From NCBI GenBank assembly GCA_945882095.1, contig CAMCWF010000002.1, positions 62,001 through 126,000 on the forward strand: a stretch of 64,000 bases of DNA. The letters run 5' to 3'. The notes under the pieces are model-generated. The model was not told the DNA's origin. It saw only the letters and a list, made by a program, of their open reading frames with translations, and did no database searches. Position 1 is the stretch's first letter; every line of letters starts with the position of its first letter. Position numbers and translations under genes: made by a program. This DNA comes from Chryseobacterium gleum (GTDB taxonomy: Bacteria; Bacteroidota; Bacteroidia; Flavobacteriales_D; Crocinitomicaceae). Of this stretch, positions 36,496 through 48,915 are shown piece after piece.

Positions 36496-36864
36496 ATGAT
36501 ACAAACAGAATCAAGACTAGCCGTAGCAGACAACTCAGGTGCAAAAGAAGTGCTATGCATTCGTGTACTTGGCGGAACCCGTAGAAGATACGCTTCTGTA
36601 GGAGACAAAATTGTCGTTGCCGTGAAAAGTGCCATGCCAACAGGTGCCGTGAAAAAAGGATCGGTTGCTACCGCAGTAGTTGTCAGAACCAAAAAGGAAA
36701 TACGAAGAGTGGATGGATCTTACATTAGATTCGATGACAACGCTTGTGTAATCCTTAACCAAGCTGGCGAAATGAGAGGCACCCGTATTTTTGGACCCGT
36801 AGCACGCGAACTTCGTGAGAATAACTTTATGAAAATTGTTTCATTAGCACCCGAAGTGTTGTAA
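36496..36864 (+). CDS. rplN: 50S ribosomal protein L14
   Basis: 122 residues. [20 protein letters not shown] at the start and [20 protein letters not shown] with [10 protein letters not shown] near the end are near-invariant. L14 forms an inter-subunit bridge and is the site for the silencing factor RsfS. Confidence 0.99.
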   Translation: MIQTESRLAVADNSGAKEVLCIRVLGGTRRRYASVGDKIVVAVKSAMPTGAVKKGSVATAVVVRTKKEIRRVDGSYIRFDDNACVILNQAGEMRGTRIFGPVARELRENNFMKIVSLAPEVL

Positions 36865-36875
36865 ATTATTAAGAT

Positions 36876-37193
36876 ATGCAAGTAAAACTGAAATTAAAAG
36901 TAGGAGACCTGGTCCGCGTGATGAGCGGGGATTCTAAAGGTCAAGAAGGAAAAATTACTTCGATCAGCCGTATCAAAATGCGCGCAACCATCGAAGGTGT
37001 TAACATGGTGAAACGCCACACCAAACCAAGCGCTTCGAATCCACAAGGTGGAATTGAAGAAAAGGAAGGTACCATTCACATTTCCAACCTTATGTTGGTA
37101 GTAGAAGGAACACCAACCAAAATTGGTAAAAAAGAAGATGGCAAAGGTAAATTAGTAAGGTTTTCAAAGAAATCAGGGGAGGTCGTAAAATGA
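36876..37193 (+). CDS. rplX: 50S ribosomal protein L24
   Basis: 105 residues. The KOW motif is seen as [18 protein letters not shown] at about 10-27; [18 protein letters not shown] and [12 protein letters not shown] follow. L24 starts 50S assembly. Its stop overlaps the rplE ATG by 4 bases. Confidence 0.98.
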   Translation: MQVKLKLKVGDLVRVMSGDSKGQEGKITSISRIKMRATIEGVNMVKRHTKPSASNPQGGIEEKEGTIHISNLMLVVEGTPTKIGKKEDGKGKLVRFSKKSGEVVK

Positions 37194-37747
37194 TACAGGA
37201 TTACACACCACGTCTTAAAGAAAGATATCATTCTGAAATCATTGCAGAATTGACAGAGAAATTCGGTTACAAATCTTCTATGAGGGTTCCGAAGTTGACA
37301 AAAATTGTACTTAGCCAAGGAGTAGGTGATGCCGTTGCCGATAAGAAATTAATCGAAAATGCAGCCGCAGATCTTTCTCGAATCGCTGGACAAAAAGCAA
37401 TCACGACACTTTCGAAAAAAGACATCTCAAATTTTAAATTGAGAAAAGGAATGCCAATTGGTACCAAAGTAACCTTAAGAGGAGATAAAATGTATCACTT
37501 CCTTGACCGTCTTCTTTCCGTGTCCTTGCCTAGAACACGTGACTTTAGAGGGATCAACCCAAAAGGATTTGATGGTTTCGGGAATTTTAACCTAGGGATC
37601 AAGGAACACATCATCTTCCCAGAAATCGATATAGATAAAGTAAATAAAATTTTAGGTATGGATATCACTTTCGTGACAAACGCGAAAAGTGACGAAGAGG
37701 CGAAGGCATTGTTGGACGCATTTGGATTTCCATTTATTAAAAAATAA
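37190..37747 (+). CDS. rplE: 50S ribosomal protein L5
   Basis: 185 residues. [20 protein letters not shown], the [19 protein letters not shown] strand and the [20 protein letters not shown] motif are typical. L5 binds 5S rRNA and contacts the P-site tRNA. It is co-translated with rplX. Confidence 0.99.
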   Translation: MIQDYTPRLKERYHSEIIAELTEKFGYKSSMRVPKLTKIVLSQGVGDAVADKKLIENAAADLSRIAGQKAITTLSKKDISNFKLRKGMPIGTKVTLRGDKMYHFLDRLLSVSLPRTRDFRGINPKGFDGFGNFNLGIKEHIIFPEIDIDKVNKILGMDITFVTNAKSDEEAKALLDAFGFPFIKK

Positions 37748-37751
37748 AGAA

Positions 37752-38066
37752 ATGGCTAAAGAATCAATGAAAGCGCGTGAGCGCAAAAGAGAAAGAATGG
37801 TGGCTCGATACGAAAAGAAAAGAGCAGCATTAACGAAAGTATTGAAATCGACTTCAACAGATGAAGCAGTTGTCAATTCAAAGTGGGAAGCAATGATGGC
37901 TTTGCAAAAACTTCCTGCCAATTCATCCAAAGTGAGATTGCACAATCGTTGCGGCCTAACCGGTCGTCCACGTGGTTACATGAGACAATTTGGAATTTCA
38001 AGGGTGACCTTCCGTGAAATGGCTTTGGCTGGAAAAATCCCTGGCGTTAGAAAAGCAAGCTGGTAA
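37752..38066 (+). CDS. rpsN: 30S ribosomal protein S14, zinc-free form
   Basis: 104 residues from the ATG at 37752; an earlier in-frame ATG inside rplE is ignored. [17 protein letters not shown] at the start and [20 protein letters not shown] with [19 protein letters not shown] at the end are typical. The zinc-binding CxxC pairs are absent (only one Cys). A segment at about 31-49 ([17 protein letters not shown]) makes it longer than the roughly 89 residues I expect for Bacteroidota. Confidence 0.97.
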   Translation: MAKESMKARERKRERMVARYEKKRAALTKVLKSTSTDEAVVNSKWEAMMALQKLPANSSKVRLHNRCGLTGRPRGYMRQFGISRVTFREMALAGKIPGVRKASW

Positions 38067-38089
38067 TAACATTAATTGAAAATTAGAAA

Positions 38090-38488
38090 ATGACTACAGA
38101 TCCAATAGCAGACTTCTTGACGCGAATTCGTAACGCGAGTTCCGCAGGTTTGAAAATGGTTGAGATCCCTGGATCCAACATCAAAAGAGCTATGGCCGAA
38201 ATTTTATTCGATCAAGGGTATATTTTGAACTATAAATTCGAAGAGGACGAAAAACAAGGCGTAATTAAAATTGCGCTTAAGTATAACATGTCGACTCGAG
38301 TTCCTGCCATAACCAAATTGCAAAGGATTTCAAAACCAGGTCTTCGTAAGTATGCCGGTTCTGAAGAGTTGCCAAGGGTATTAAACGGTTTGGGAATCGC
38401 GATTGTTTCCACTTCGAAAGGTGTAATCACTGACAAAGAAGCACGTAAGCTAAAAGTAGGTGGTGAAGTATTGTGTTACGTATATTAA
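38090..38488 (+). CDS. rpsH: 30S ribosomal protein S8
   Basis: 132 residues. [14 protein letters not shown] at the start and [19 protein letters not shown] with GGEVLCYVY at the end are typical. S8 binds the central domain of 16S rRNA; in other bacteria it represses the spc operon. Confidence 0.99.
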   Translation: MTTDPIADFLTRIRNASSAGLKMVEIPGSNIKRAMAEILFDQGYILNYKFEEDEKQGVIKIALKYNMSTRVPAITKLQRISKPGLRKYAGSEELPRVLNGLGIAIVSTSKGVITDKEARKLKVGGEVLCYVY

Positions 38489-38500
38489 AAATTAAAAGAA

Positions 38501-39058
38501 ATGTCAAGAATTGGTAAAGCACCCATAACAATCCCTGCCGGCGTCGAATTTTCGATGAATGGAAACATTGTTACCGTGAAAGGTAAAAAAGGTGAACTAA
38601 CGCAAGCAATTGATTTGGAAAGTGTTACGTTGGAGGTTGAAAACAATGTCATTACTTTTTTAAGAACATCAGAAGCACCCATGGTTAGAGCGAAACACGG
38701 TTTATACCGCGCTTTAATACAAAACATGATTGTAGGGGTATCCGATGGTTTCAAAAAAGAAATGGAAGTGATTGGCGTAGGGTATCGTGCAAGCGTTACC
38801 GGACAATTACTCGAATTGGCGCTAGGTTTTTCCCATCAAATCGTTTTCGAAATTCCTACAGAAGTAAAATGTACAACGGTTTCTGAAAAAGGTAAAGCGC
38901 CGATTGTAACATTGGAATCTCACGATAAACAATTGTTGGGTGCAGTCGCTGCAAAAATTAGAAGCTTGCGCAAACCAGAACCATACAAAGGAAAAGGCAT
39001 TAAGTACGTAGGAGAAGAAATTAGAAGAAAAGCTGGTAAATCAGCAGGTAAAAAATAA
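38501..39058 (+). CDS. rplF: 50S ribosomal protein L6
   Basis: 185 residues. [17 protein letters not shown], the TVKGKKGEL loop, [20 protein letters not shown] and [20 protein letters not shown] are typical. L6 lies near the factor-binding site. Confidence 0.99.
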   Translation: MSRIGKAPITIPAGVEFSMNGNIVTVKGKKGELTQAIDLESVTLEVENNVITFLRTSEAPMVRAKHGLYRALIQNMIVGVSDGFKKEMEVIGVGYRASVTGQLLELALGFSHQIVFEIPTEVKCTTVSEKGKAPIVTLESHDKQLLGAVAAKIRSLRKPEPYKGKGIKYVGEEIRRKAGKSAGKK

Positions 39059-39069
39059 CAGGTAAAGTC

Positions 39070-39423
39070 ATGGCATTACAAAAAGTATTAAGACGTTCAA
39101 AAATTAAACGCAGAATTCGTAAAAAGGTGTTTGGCACAGCAGCCATTCCGAGATTGTCTGTCTTTAGAAGCAATAAGCAAATCTACGCACAGGTTATCGA
39201 TGATACGACTGGCAAAACCTTGGCTTCTGCGGGTTCATTGAAAAATGACGAGGCTCAAAAGATTGCGAAAAAAGAACAAGCCGTTTTGGTGGGTAAATTG
39301 ATTGCTGAGAATGCAATTAAAGCCGGAGTACAAGCGGTAGTATTTGATAGAAATGGTTATTTATATCACGGACGTGTGAAATCTTTAGCAGATTCAGCGC
39401 GTGAAAGTGGACTTAAATTTTAA
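39070..39423 (+). CDS. rplR: 50S ribosomal protein L18
   Basis: 117 residues. Basic N-terminus with [35 protein letters not shown], and the C-terminal [20 protein letters not shown] motif. It binds 5S rRNA with L5. Confidence 0.99.
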   Translation: MALQKVLRRSKIKRRIRKKVFGTAAIPRLSVFRSNKQIYAQVIDDTTGKTLASAGSLKNDEAQKIAKKEQAVLVGKLIAENAIKAGVQAVVFDRNGYLYHGRVKSLADSARESGLKF

Positions 39424-39428
39424 TAAGA

Positions 39429-39950
39429 ATGAGTACTCAACAAAATTTGAACAAGGTTAAATCGGTAGACATCGAACTGAAAGATAAATTGGTGGCTGTT
39501 AATCGTGTTACCAAAGTTACTAAAGGGGGTAGAACCTTTAGTTTTTCAGCAATCGTTGTGGTTGGTGACGAAAATGGAGTGGTTGGTCACGGTCTTGGTA
39601 AAGCCAAAGAAGTAACCGAAGCCATTACAAAAGGAATTGACGATGCTAAGAAAAACCTTATTCGCGTTCCGATTTTAAGAGGTACTGTTCCCCATGCACA
39701 AAAAGGAAAATATGGAGGCGCTGAAGTCTTCTTAAAGCCTGCAACAGAAGGTACGGGTGTTATCGCCGGTGGTGCGATGCGTGCAGTATTGGAAAGTGTT
39801 GGTGTACACAACGTTTTGGCGAAATCACAAGGATCATCAAATCCACACAACGTTGTAAAAGCAACCATGGACGCATTGTCTAACATGAGAGATGCGGTCG
39901 CTGTTGCTCGTCAACGCGGAATTGATTTGGATAAAGTATTCAACGGTTAA
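39429..39950 (+). CDS. rpsE: 30S ribosomal protein S5
   Basis: 173 residues. [20 protein letters not shown] with [20 protein letters not shown] is the double-strand RNA-binding part; [20 protein letters not shown] and [20 protein letters not shown] follow. S5 affects accuracy and mRNA entry. Confidence 0.99.
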   Translation: MSTQQNLNKVKSVDIELKDKLVAVNRVTKVTKGGRTFSFSAIVVVGDENGVVGHGLGKAKEVTEAITKGIDDAKKNLIRVPILRGTVPHAQKGKYGGAEVFLKPATEGTGVIAGGAMRAVLESVGVHNVLAKSQGSSNPHNVVKATMDALSNMRDAVAVARQRGIDLDKVFNG

Positions 39951-39960
39951 TAATAGAAAG

Positions 39961-40137
39961 ATGAACGTTATAAAAATAAAACAAGTTAAAAGTGCCATCA
40001 AAAGACCCGCTGATCAAAAGGCGACCATTAAAGCACTCGGATTTAGACGATTAAACCATGTGGTTGAAAAGGAAGAAACACCCCAAATCATGGGAATGAT
40101 TAACAAGGTGAAACACCTAATCGTGATTGTTGACTAA
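39961..40137 (+). CDS. rpmD: 50S ribosomal protein L30
   Basis: 58 residues from the ATG at 39961, 10 bases after rpsE. MNVIKIKQVKSAIKRP, KATIKALGFRRLNHVV and MINKVKHLIVIVD are typical of the short bacterial L30. An ORF starting further upstream would lie inside rpsE and is not used. Confidence 0.97.
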   Translation: MNVIKIKQVKSAIKRPADQKATIKALGFRRLNHVVEKEETPQIMGMINKVKHLIVIVD

Positions 40138-40154
40138 TTGATAAATTAAGAAGA

Positions 40155-40604
40155 ATGAGTTTAAATAATTTAACACCGGCCCCAGGTTCGGTGAAAAGTG
40201 AAAAAAGAATTGCAAGAGGTCAAGGTTCTGGTCGCGGTGGAACTTCCACACGTGGTCACAAAGGAGCTAAATCGCGTTCTGGTTATTCAAAGAAAATAGG
40301 TTTCGAAGGGGGACAAATGCCTTTGCAAAGAAGGGTTCCTAAATTCGGTTTCAAAAACATCAACCGTATTGATTACAAAGCCATTAACTTGGATTCTATT
40401 CAAATGTTGGCTGAGAATAAAGGCATTACTGCTTTTACGCCTGAAGTGTTTGAAGCCAATGGCCTTATCTCTGGAAGTAAAACCTTAGTAAAAATTCTTG
40501 GAAGAGGTGAGTTGAAAAGCAACGTTCAAGTGAGTGCCCACCATTTCTCTGAAACCGCAGTGGCAGCTATTGAAGCAGCTGGAGGTAGCATACATAAAAT
40601 TTGA
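40155..40604 (+). CDS. rplO: 50S ribosomal protein L15
   Basis: 149 residues. The Gly/Arg-rich start with RIARGQGSGRGGTSTRGHKG and GFEGGQMPLQRRVPKFGF, then the globular C-terminal domain ending SIHKI. L15 is a late 50S assembly protein. It is followed by secY after 14 bases. Confidence 0.98.
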   Translation: MSLNNLTPAPGSVKSEKRIARGQGSGRGGTSTRGHKGAKSRSGYSKKIGFEGGQMPLQRRVPKFGFKNINRIDYKAINLDSIQMLAENKGITAFTPEVFEANGLISGSKTLVKILGRGELKSNVQVSAHHFSETAVAAIEAAGGSIHKI

Positions 40605-40618
40605 TTTAATCAGAACCC

Positions 40619-41977
40619 ATGAAAAGACTCATTACCAATCTTCAAAATATATGGAAAGTCGTTGAACTTCGTCAAAGAATTCTTTTGACTTTGGGATTGG
40701 TGCTTGCCTATAGAATTGGTTCCTTTGTAATTCTTCCAGGTATTAATTATGGTGCACTTGAAAATGCATCCGCAGGAAGCTCCGATACGCAAAAAGGGAT
40801 TGAAAATTTACTTTCGCTATTCTCTGGAGGTGGTTTTACCAATGCTTCCGTTATGGCACTCGGAATTATGCCCTACATCAGTGCTTCCATTATCATGCAA
40901 TTGCTTGGAATGGCGGTTCCTGCGGTACAAAAGCTACAAAATGAAGGGGAATCTGGAAGAAAAATCATTAACAATTATACACGAATCTTAACCATTATCA
41001 TCTGTTCTTTGCAAGCCCCATCTTACCTCAAAATGTATGTGGAGCAAAAAGGAGCTTTGCCTTTAGATGCAGGGCCGTTGTGGTGGACTCAAACCATTAT
41101 CATCCTTGTAGCAGGTTCGATGTTTGCTGTTTGGTTGGGTGAAAGAATCACAGAAAAAGGAATTGGAAATGGTATCTCTTTATTGATTGCAGTAGGTATC
41201 CTTTCTCGTCTTCCCGGAGCCTTTATCGCAGAAGTAGGAAAAACATTTGAAGGAGGTAACTTGATTAAATTGGTATTGGAAATCATCATTTTCATGCTCA
41301 TTATCCTCAGTGTCATTCTCATCGTGCAAGGTGTAAGAAGGATTCCGCTTAATACTGCGAAAAGTTTAGTAGGAGCGCGTTCTGTTGGGGAACAACAAGC
41401 AAGAAATTACCTTCCCTTAAAAGTAAATGCAAGTGGGGTTATGCCTATCATATTTGCACAAGCCATTTTGACCATCCCGATGACCGTATTTCTGAGCGCC
41501 ACCGATTCTAAGGATCAAGGGGGAATTGTCCAAAGAATTCTTAGCGATCCTTATGGATTCTATTACAACCTGATTTTAGTCGTACTTATCGTTGTGTTTA
41601 CCTATTTCTACACAGCCATTATGATTAATCCGCGAAAAATAGCAGATGAATTAAAAAGAAGTGGAGGATTTGTACCAGGGATTCGTCCAGGGGACGATAC
41701 CGCAAACTACATTGATGACCTCGTCTCACGGATTACATTTCCAGGTTCATTATTTCTTGCAGCCATTGCTGTGATTCCTGCCATCGCTAAACTGTCTGGT
41801 GTGAATGATTCTTTTGCAATGTTCTTTGGAGGTACCTCATTGTTGATCATGGTAGGAGTGGTATTGGATACCCTTCAACAAATTGAAACGTATTTGTTAA
41901 ATCGTCACATGGATGGTCTAATGGATGGAACAAGGGTGCGTGGCAGAAGAGGTCCTAACGAATTATCAGGTTTCTAA
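40619..41977 (+). CDS. secY: Protein translocase subunit SecY
   Basis: 452 residues with ten predicted membrane helices. The plug and first periplasmic region are typical, [17 protein letters not shown] marks helix 2, and [20 protein letters not shown] follows helix 4. The cytoplasmic loop motif RRIPLNTAK is present, as is [20 protein letters not shown] in the C5 loop. It is the channel for Sec export at the inner membrane and the route for every signal-peptide protein named here. infA starts one base after its stop. Confidence 0.99.
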   Translation: MKRLITNLQNIWKVVELRQRILLTLGLVLAYRIGSFVILPGINYGALENASAGSSDTQKGIENLLSLFSGGGFTNASVMALGIMPYISASIIMQLLGMAVPAVQKLQNEGESGRKIINNYTRILTIIICSLQAPSYLKMYVEQKGALPLDAGPLWWTQTIIILVAGSMFAVWLGERITEKGIGNGISLLIAVGILSRLPGAFIAEVGKTFEGGNLIKLVLEIIIFMLIILSVILIVQGVRRIPLNTAKSLVGARSVGEQQARNYLPLKVNASGVMPIIFAQAILTIPMTVFLSATDSKDQGGIVQRILSDPYGFYYNLILVVLIVVFTYFYTAIMINPRKIADELKRSGGFVPGIRPGDDTANYIDDLVSRITFPGSLFLAAIAVIPAIAKLSGVNDSFAMFFGGTSLLIMVGVVLDTLQQIETYLLNRHMDGLMDGTRVRGRRGPNELSGF

Positions 41978-41978
41978 G

Positions 41979-42197
41979 ATGGCAAAACAATCATCCATAG
42001 AACAAGACGGGGTAATATTGGAAGCACTTCCGAATGCCATGTTTAAGGTGCAATTGCAAAATGGACACGAGATCATTGCGCATATTTCTGGGAAAATGAG
42101 GATGTTTTACATCAAAATTCTTCCTGGTGATCGAGTTAAAGTTGAAATGTCACCCTACGATTTGTCAAAAGGGAGAATTACGTTTAGGTATAAATAG
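41979..42197 (+). CDS. infA: Translation initiation factor IF-1
   Basis: 72 residues from the ATG at 41979, one base after secY. The OB fold is seen in [39 protein letters not shown] and [22 protein letters not shown]-1 occupies the A site in initiation. A longer ORF starting in secY is not used. Confidence 0.98.
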   Translation: MAKQSSIEQDGVILEALPNAMFKVQLQNGHEIIAHISGKMRMFYIKILPGDRVKVEMSPYDLSKGRITFRYK

Positions 42198-42214
42198 AAA
42201 AAAAATAAAAAACG

Positions 42215-42331
42215 ATGAAAGTTAGAGCATCAGTAAAAAAAAGAACTGCGGATTGCAAGATTGTAAAGCGCAAAGGAAGGGTCTATGTGATAAATAAAAA
42301 GAACCCGAAATTAAAACAACGACAAGGATAA
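42215..42331 (+). CDS. rpmJ: 50S ribosomal protein L36, zinc-free form
   Basis: 38 residues: [19 protein letters not shown] followed by [19 protein letters not shown]. It lies in the usual place between infA (17 bases) and rpsM (10 bases). The zinc ligands of the C-plus type are reduced to one Cys, so it should not bind zinc. Confidence 0.98.
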   Translation: MKVRASVKKRTADCKIVKRKGRVYVINKKNPKLKQRQG

Positions 42332-42341
42332 AACGATAATT

Positions 42342-42716
42342 ATGGCACGTATAGCGGGAATTGATTTACCAAAAAACAAAAGAGGTGTAATTGGATTGAC
42401 ATATATCTATGGCATCGGAAGAAGTACTTCAAAGAAAATATTGGTTGACAACGGAATTGATGAAAACGTCAAAGTTCAAGATTGGAATGATGACCAATTA
42501 TCGGCAATTCGTAACTCTGTAAATGAAGTAAAAACAGAAGGTCAGTTGCGTTCAGAAATTCAATTGAACATCAAACGATTAATGGATATCGGTTGTTACC
42601 GAGGCATTCGTCACCGTGCTGGATTGCCTTTGCGTGGTCAACACACCAAAAACAATTCAAGAACGAGAAAAGGTAGAAGAAAAACGGTTGCCAACAAGAA
42701 AAAGGCTACTAAATAA
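42342..42716 (+). CDS. rpsM: 30S ribosomal protein S13
   Basis: 124 residues. [20 protein letters not shown], the [14 protein letters not shown] helix-hairpin-helix part, and [20 protein letters not shown] with a basic tail. S13 contacts the P-site tRNA and bridges to the large subunit. Confidence 0.99.
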   Translation: MARIAGIDLPKNKRGVIGLTYIYGIGRSTSKKILVDNGIDENVKVQDWNDDQLSAIRNSVNEVKTEGQLRSEIQLNIKRLMDIGCYRGIRHRAGLPLRGQHTKNNSRTRKGRRKTVANKKKATK

Positions 42717-42726
42717 TAAATAGAAA

Positions 42727-43113
42727 ATGGCAAAAACGAATCAAAAGAAGAAAAAGAACGTCAAGGTGGAAGCTGCCGGTGAGGCGCACATCCAAGCGAG
42801 TTTTAACAACATTATTATCTCATTGACTAATAATGCTGGACAAGTAATTTCTTGGGCTTCCGCAGGAAAAATGGGTTTCAAAGGTTCTAAAAAGAACACG
42901 CCTTACGCAGCACAACTCGCCGCAGAAAATTGCGCAAAAGAAGCGCATGATTTCGGATTGAGAAGGGTTAGGGTATTCGTAAAAGGACCCGGAGGAGGTA
43001 GAGAATCTGCCATCCGTTCATTGCACAATTCTGGGATTGAAGTAACGGAAATTATCGACGTAACCCCACTTCCACACAACGGTTGTCGTCCACCAAAAAG
43101 AAGAAGAGTTTAG
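42727..43113 (+). CDS. rpsK: 30S ribosomal protein S11
   Basis: 128 residues. [40 protein letters not shown] and [16 protein letters not shown] at the end are typical. S11 lies on the platform near the mRNA exit. A 53-base gap with a hairpin separates it from rpsD. Confidence 0.99.
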   Translation: MAKTNQKKKKNVKVEAAGEAHIQASFNNIIISLTNNAGQVISWASAGKMGFKGSKKNTPYAAQLAAENCAKEAHDFGLRRVRVFVKGPGGGRESAIRSLHNSGIEVTEIIDVTPLPHNGCRPPKRRRV

Positions 43114-43119
43114 TTAACC

Positions 43120-43150
43120 AGTCATCGAAGGAATGCCTTAATTCATGACT
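43120..43150 (+). promoter_or_regulatory. Hairpin in the rpsK-rpsD gap
   Basis: AGTCAT at 43120-43125 can pair with ATGACT at 43145-43150, and AAGG at 43128-43131 with CCTT at 43136-43139. It fills the longest gap inside the ribosomal cluster, just before rpsD. S4 controls its own operon in other bacteria, so a regulatory role is possible but unproved. No T-run follows. Confidence 0.45.
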
Positions 43151-43166
43151 TAATTCAAATATACAT

Positions 43167-43775
43167 ATGGCAAGATATACAGGTCCAAAATCAAAGATTG
43201 CGCGACGTTTTAAAGATCCGATTTTCGGACCCGATAAAGCACTTGAGCGCAGAAGTTACGGCCCGGGACAACATGGTCCGGCAAAAAAACGTGGAGGTAA
43301 ACAATCCGAATACGCAATCCAATTAGGTGAAAAGCAAAAAGCTAAATATACCTACGGAATTTTAGAGCGTCAATTCGCGAATATGTTCGAAAAAGCCTCT
43401 CGAATGAAAGGAATTACAGGTGAAAACCTTTTGCAACTTTGTGAATGTCGCCTTGATAATTCCGTTTACCGATTAGGAATTTCTACTTCTCGAAGAGGTG
43501 CAAGACAATTGGTGACACACCGCCACATTACTGTGAATGGTGAAATCGTTAACATCCCGTCTTATCAATTAAAGCCAGGTGATGTAGTTGGCGTTAGAGA
43601 AAAATCAAAATCATTGGAAGTTATCGTAGCCTCACTTAATGGAACCAACAAAAGGTTCGATTGGATGGATTGGGACGCAGCTACCATGTCAGGCAAATTG
43701 CTCAGTTTGCCAGGACGAGATATGATTCCTGAAAACATTAAAGAGCAACTGATCGTCGAGTTATATTCTAAATAA
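43167..43775 (+). CDS. rpsD: 30S ribosomal protein S4
   Basis: 202 residues. [20 protein letters not shown] at the start, [20 protein letters not shown], and the S4 RNA-binding domain with [20 protein letters not shown] and [20 protein letters not shown]. The N-terminal zinc cysteines seen in some bacteria are absent. S4 starts 30S assembly. Confidence 0.99.
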   Translation: MARYTGPKSKIARRFKDPIFGPDKALERRSYGPGQHGPAKKRGGKQSEYAIQLGEKQKAKYTYGILERQFANMFEKASRMKGITGENLLQLCECRLDNSVYRLGISTSRRGARQLVTHRHITVNGEIVNIPSYQLKPGDVVGVREKSKSLEVIVASLNGTNKRFDWMDWDAATMSGKLLSLPGRDMIPENIKEQLIVELYSK

Positions 43776-43789
43776 TACTAAATAAGCAA

Positions 43790-44782
43790 ATGGCAATTTT
43801 AAATTTTCAAAAACCAGATAAAGTCGTAATGATCCAATCGGATGCATTCCAAGGTGAGTTTGAATTTCGTCCCCTTGAACCTGGGTATGGAATTACAATC
43901 GGAAATTCTCTTCGAAGAATCCTTTTGTCATCTTTGGAAGGTTACGCAATCGCTTCCATTCGAATTGAAGGCGTTGACCACGAATTTTCTACCATCAAAG
44001 GGGTGGCTGAAGACATCACGGAAATCATCCTAAACCTGAAACAAGTACGTTTCAAACAACAAATTGAATCGGTTGACAATGAAACGGTGTTGGTGTCCAT
44101 CGCGGGACAAAACATGTTGACGGCTGGTGATATCGGTAAATTTACCAACGGTTTTCAAGTGTTAAATCCTGACCTTGTTATCTGTAACATGGAGCCAACC
44201 GTGAAATTTGAAATGGAATTAACCATCATCAAAGGAAGAGGTTATTATCCAGCAGAAGAAAATAAAATTGAAGGCGTTCCTTTCGGAACCATTTTCATAG
44301 ATTCAATTTTTACGCCCATCGTGAATGTTCAATATACCATTGAAAACTATCGCGTTGAGCAAAAAACAGATTATGAAAAATTAATCGTGAATCTTACCAC
44401 CGATGGTTCCATTCATCCGAAAGAAGCATTGAAAGATGCAGCAAAAATCCTCATTCAACATTTTATGTTGTTTTCTGATGAGCGTATCACCCTCGACAAC
44501 GAAATGAAAACCGAAACAGAGGAGTTTGACGAAAGCTCATTGCACATGAGACAATTGCTTAAAACAAAATTGACAGATATGGACTTGTCCGTTCGTGCAT
44601 TGAATTGTTTGAAAGCAGCAGACGTTGAAACGTTAGGTGATTTAGTATCTTTTGCTAAATCCGACCTTTTGAAATTTAGAAATTTTGGAAAGAAGTCACT
44701 TACTGAGTTGGAAGATTTAGTAGATAACAAAGGACTTACCTTCGGAATGAATGTAGCGAAATATAAATTAGACAGAGATTAA
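43790..44782 (+). CDS. rpoA: RNA polymerase alpha subunit
   Basis: 330 residues. The N-terminal dimerisation domain (about 1-230) includes [20 protein letters not shown] and [14 protein letters not shown]; the C-terminal DNA-contact domain (about 255-325) includes [20 protein letters not shown] and [13 protein letters not shown]. It starts RNA polymerase assembly. It lies between rpsD and rplQ, the usual alpha-operon order. Confidence 0.99.
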   Translation: MAILNFQKPDKVVMIQSDAFQGEFEFRPLEPGYGITIGNSLRRILLSSLEGYAIASIRIEGVDHEFSTIKGVAEDITEIILNLKQVRFKQQIESVDNETVLVSIAGQNMLTAGDIGKFTNGFQVLNPDLVICNMEPTVKFEMELTIIKGRGYYPAEENKIEGVPFGTIFIDSIFTPIVNVQYTIENYRVEQKTDYEKLIVNLTTDGSIHPKEALKDAAKILIQHFMLFSDERITLDNEMKTETEEFDESSLHMRQLLKTKLTDMDLSVRALNCLKAADVETLGDLVSFAKSDLLKFRNFGKKSLTELEDLVDNKGLTFGMNVAKYKLDRD

Positions 44783-44802
44783 TCTCGAAAAGATTTTAAG
44801 AA

Positions 44803-45480
44803 ATGAGACACGGAAAAAAATTAAATCACCTAAGTAGAAAATCCCCGCACAGAAAAGCGATGATTTCCAACATGGCTTGTTCACTTATTCAACATAAGCG
44901 AATTACAACCACCTTGGCAAAAGCAAAAGCACTTCGGGTTTTTGTTGAACCCCTTTTAACGAAATCAAAGACAGATTCTACCCATTCTCGAAGGGTAGTG
45001 TTTTCTTACCTTCAGAATAAAGAAATTATTACCGAATTGTTTCGTGACATCGCTCCGAAAATCGCCGAAAGAAATGGGGGCTATACCCGCATTATCCGTA
45101 CCGGTTTTCGTTTGGGTGACAATGCCGAAATGTGTATGATCGAATTGGTTGACTTCAATGAAGTTTACACCAACGAGAAATTCAAGAAAACAGCACGTAG
45201 GTCAAGAAGAGGTGGTTCTGGTGCAGCAAAAACAACGCAAACCGATGAAGCCAACAATGATTTGGCGGATGCTGAAGTTGTGGAATCAGTGGTTGACGCT
45301 CCAGAAGCAGCCATCGTTACTGAAGAAACACCTGTTGTTGAAGAAGCACCTGTTGCTGAAGAAGCACCTGTAGCTGAAGAAGCACCTGTAGCTGAAGAAG
45401 CAACGGTAGCTGAAGAAGGAACTGAAACGGAAGAAACGAAAGAAGGAGAAGCTACCTCTGAAGAGAAACCAGCTGAATAA
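44803..45480 (+). CDS. rplQ: 50S ribosomal protein L17 with long acidic repeat tail
   Basis: 225 residues; about 1-120 form the conserved L17 domain ([58 protein letters not shown]). The remaining 100 residues are a low-complexity tail with a basic patch ([10 protein letters not shown]) and then a Glu/Ala/Val/Pro stretch built on six-residue EEAPVA units. Flavobacteria often have longer L17 tails, so this is an extension and not a fusion. It is the last gene before the cluster terminator. Confidence 0.97.
   Translation: MRHGKKLNHLSRKSPHRKAMISNMACSLIQHKRITTTLAKAKALRVFVEPLLTKSKTDSTHSRRVVFSYLQNKEIITELFRDIAPKIAERNGGYTRIIRTGFRLGDNAEMCMIELVDFNEVYTNEKFKKTARRSRRGGSGAAKTTQTDEANNDLADAEVVESVVDAPEAAIVTEETPVVEEAPVAEEAPVAEEAPVAEEATVAEEGTETEETKEGEATSEEKPAE
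45322..45411 (+). repeat. Five 18-base tandem units in the rplQ tail
   Basis: Units start at 45322, 45340, 45358, 45376 and 45394. The middle three differ at a single base and encode EEAPVA; the first (EETPVV) and last (EEATVA) are diverged. The unit length keeps the frame, so copy number can vary without frameshift. Confidence 0.85.
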
Positions 45481-45502
45481 TACTTTTTCACATATTGTTA
45501 AT

Positions 45503-45531
45503 AAAAAAGGCGAGATATTCTCGCCTTTTTT
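45503..45531 (+). terminator. Intrinsic terminator of the ribosomal cluster
   Basis: AAAAAAGGCGAGA at 45503-45515 and TCTCGCCTTTTTT at 45519-45531 form a perfect 13-bp stem with a TAT loop and its own A/T flank. It lies 22 bases after rplQ and ahead of carA. Confidence 0.9.
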
Positions 45532-45564
45532 ATGCAAAAACAATTTCCCTATCTCCTAAGCGCT

Positions 45565-45572
45565 TAAATTTG
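45565..45572 (+). promoter_or_regulatory. Candidate -7 box of carA-eno
   Basis: TAAATTTG, matching TAnnTTTG, lies 13 bases before the carA ATG and after the ribosomal terminator. No -33 TTG at the right distance. Confidence 0.45.
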
Positions 45573-45585
45573 TGAAAATCTTGAA

Positions 45586-47972
<2,387 letters not shown>

Positions 47973-47994
47973 TTCCAGCGCATTTTATTTACAC

Positions 47995-48885
47995 TTATTT
48001 TTTGAAGTGTTCTGAAACCACCAATTCCTTGGTTCCATGTGTCCAAGAATAAAACCCTTCACCTGTTTTAACCCCTTTTTTACCGGCCATAACCATGTTT
48101 ACCAGAAGAGGACACGGTGCATATTTTGGATTTCCAAATCCGTCGTGTAATACATGTAAAATAGCTAAACAAACATCCAAACCAATAAAATCAGCAAGTT
48201 GCAAAGGTCCCATTGGATGTGCCATTCCTAATTTCATAACGGTATCGATTTCTTCAACACCCGCTACCCCTTCGAACAAAGTATATATGGCCTCGTTGAT
48301 CATTGGCATCAAAATACGGTTGGCCACAAAACCTGGGTAATCATTTACTTCTACAGGAATTTTATTCAATTTTTTGGACGTTTCCATGATCACATTCGTT
48401 ACCTCGTCAGAAGTAGAATACCCACGGATGATTTCCACCAATTTCATTACAGGAACTGGGTTCATGAAGTGCATGCCGATTACCTTGTCAGGTCGGTTGG
48501 TAACCGATGCAATTTGTGTAATGGAAATCGAAGAAGTATTGGACGCAAGGATCACTGAAGGGTCCGTGCAAGCGTCTAATTCCTTGAAAATCTTAAGTTT
48601 TAAATCAATGTTTTCCGTCGCTGCTTCTACAACCAACGCAACCCCTTGGACACCCGTCTTTAAATCCGTTTGGGTGCTAATGTTCGCCAAGGTTTGATTT
48701 TTCTCATCCTCGGTGAGGGTGCCTTTTGCGACCTGTCGGTCCAAGTTTTTACCAATCGTTGCAATTGCTTTGTCAAGTGCCACTTGCGATACGTCAATCA
48801 GTTGAACGTTGTGACCATATTGGGCGAATACGTGGGCGATACCATTTCCCATGGTTCCAGCTCCGATTACTGCGATGTTTTGCAT
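47995..48885 (-). CDS. 3-hydroxybutyryl-CoA dehydrogenase
   Basis: 296 residues from the ATG at 48885, which starts MQNIAVIGAGTMGNGIAHVF; an ATG 9 bases earlier is possible. The Rossmann motif GAGTMGNG lies at about 8-15. The catalytic HFMNPVPVMKLVEII segment with His and the NDYPGFVANRILMPMINEAI motif follow, then GMAHPMGPLQLADFIGLDV in the C-terminal helical domain. It oxidises 3-hydroxyacyl-CoA with NAD(P). It follows the ligase/flippase genes on the same strand by 30 bases, likely by chance. Confidence 0.93.
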   Translation of the reverse strand: MQNIAVIGAGTMGNGIAHVFAQYGHNVQLIDVSQVALDKAIATIGKNLDRQVAKGTLTEDEKNQTLANISTQTDLKTGVQGVALVVEAATENIDLKLKIFKELDACTDPSVILASNTSSISITQIASVTNRPDKVIGMHFMNPVPVMKLVEIIRGYSTSDEVTNVIMETSKKLNKIPVEVNDYPGFVANRILMPMINEAIYTLFEGVAGVEEIDTVMKLGMAHPMGPLQLADFIGLDVCLAILHVLHDGFGNPKYAPCPLLVNMVMAGKKGVKTGEGFYSWTHGTKELVVSEHFKK

Positions 48886-48915
48886 ACCATTCATTTTTTT
48901 ACAAATATAAGGATA

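Noticed and set aside
45322-45411. Tandem repeats considered as a CRISPR array or mobile repeat
   Set aside because: The units are contiguous without spacers, keep the reading frame and encode the L17 tail.
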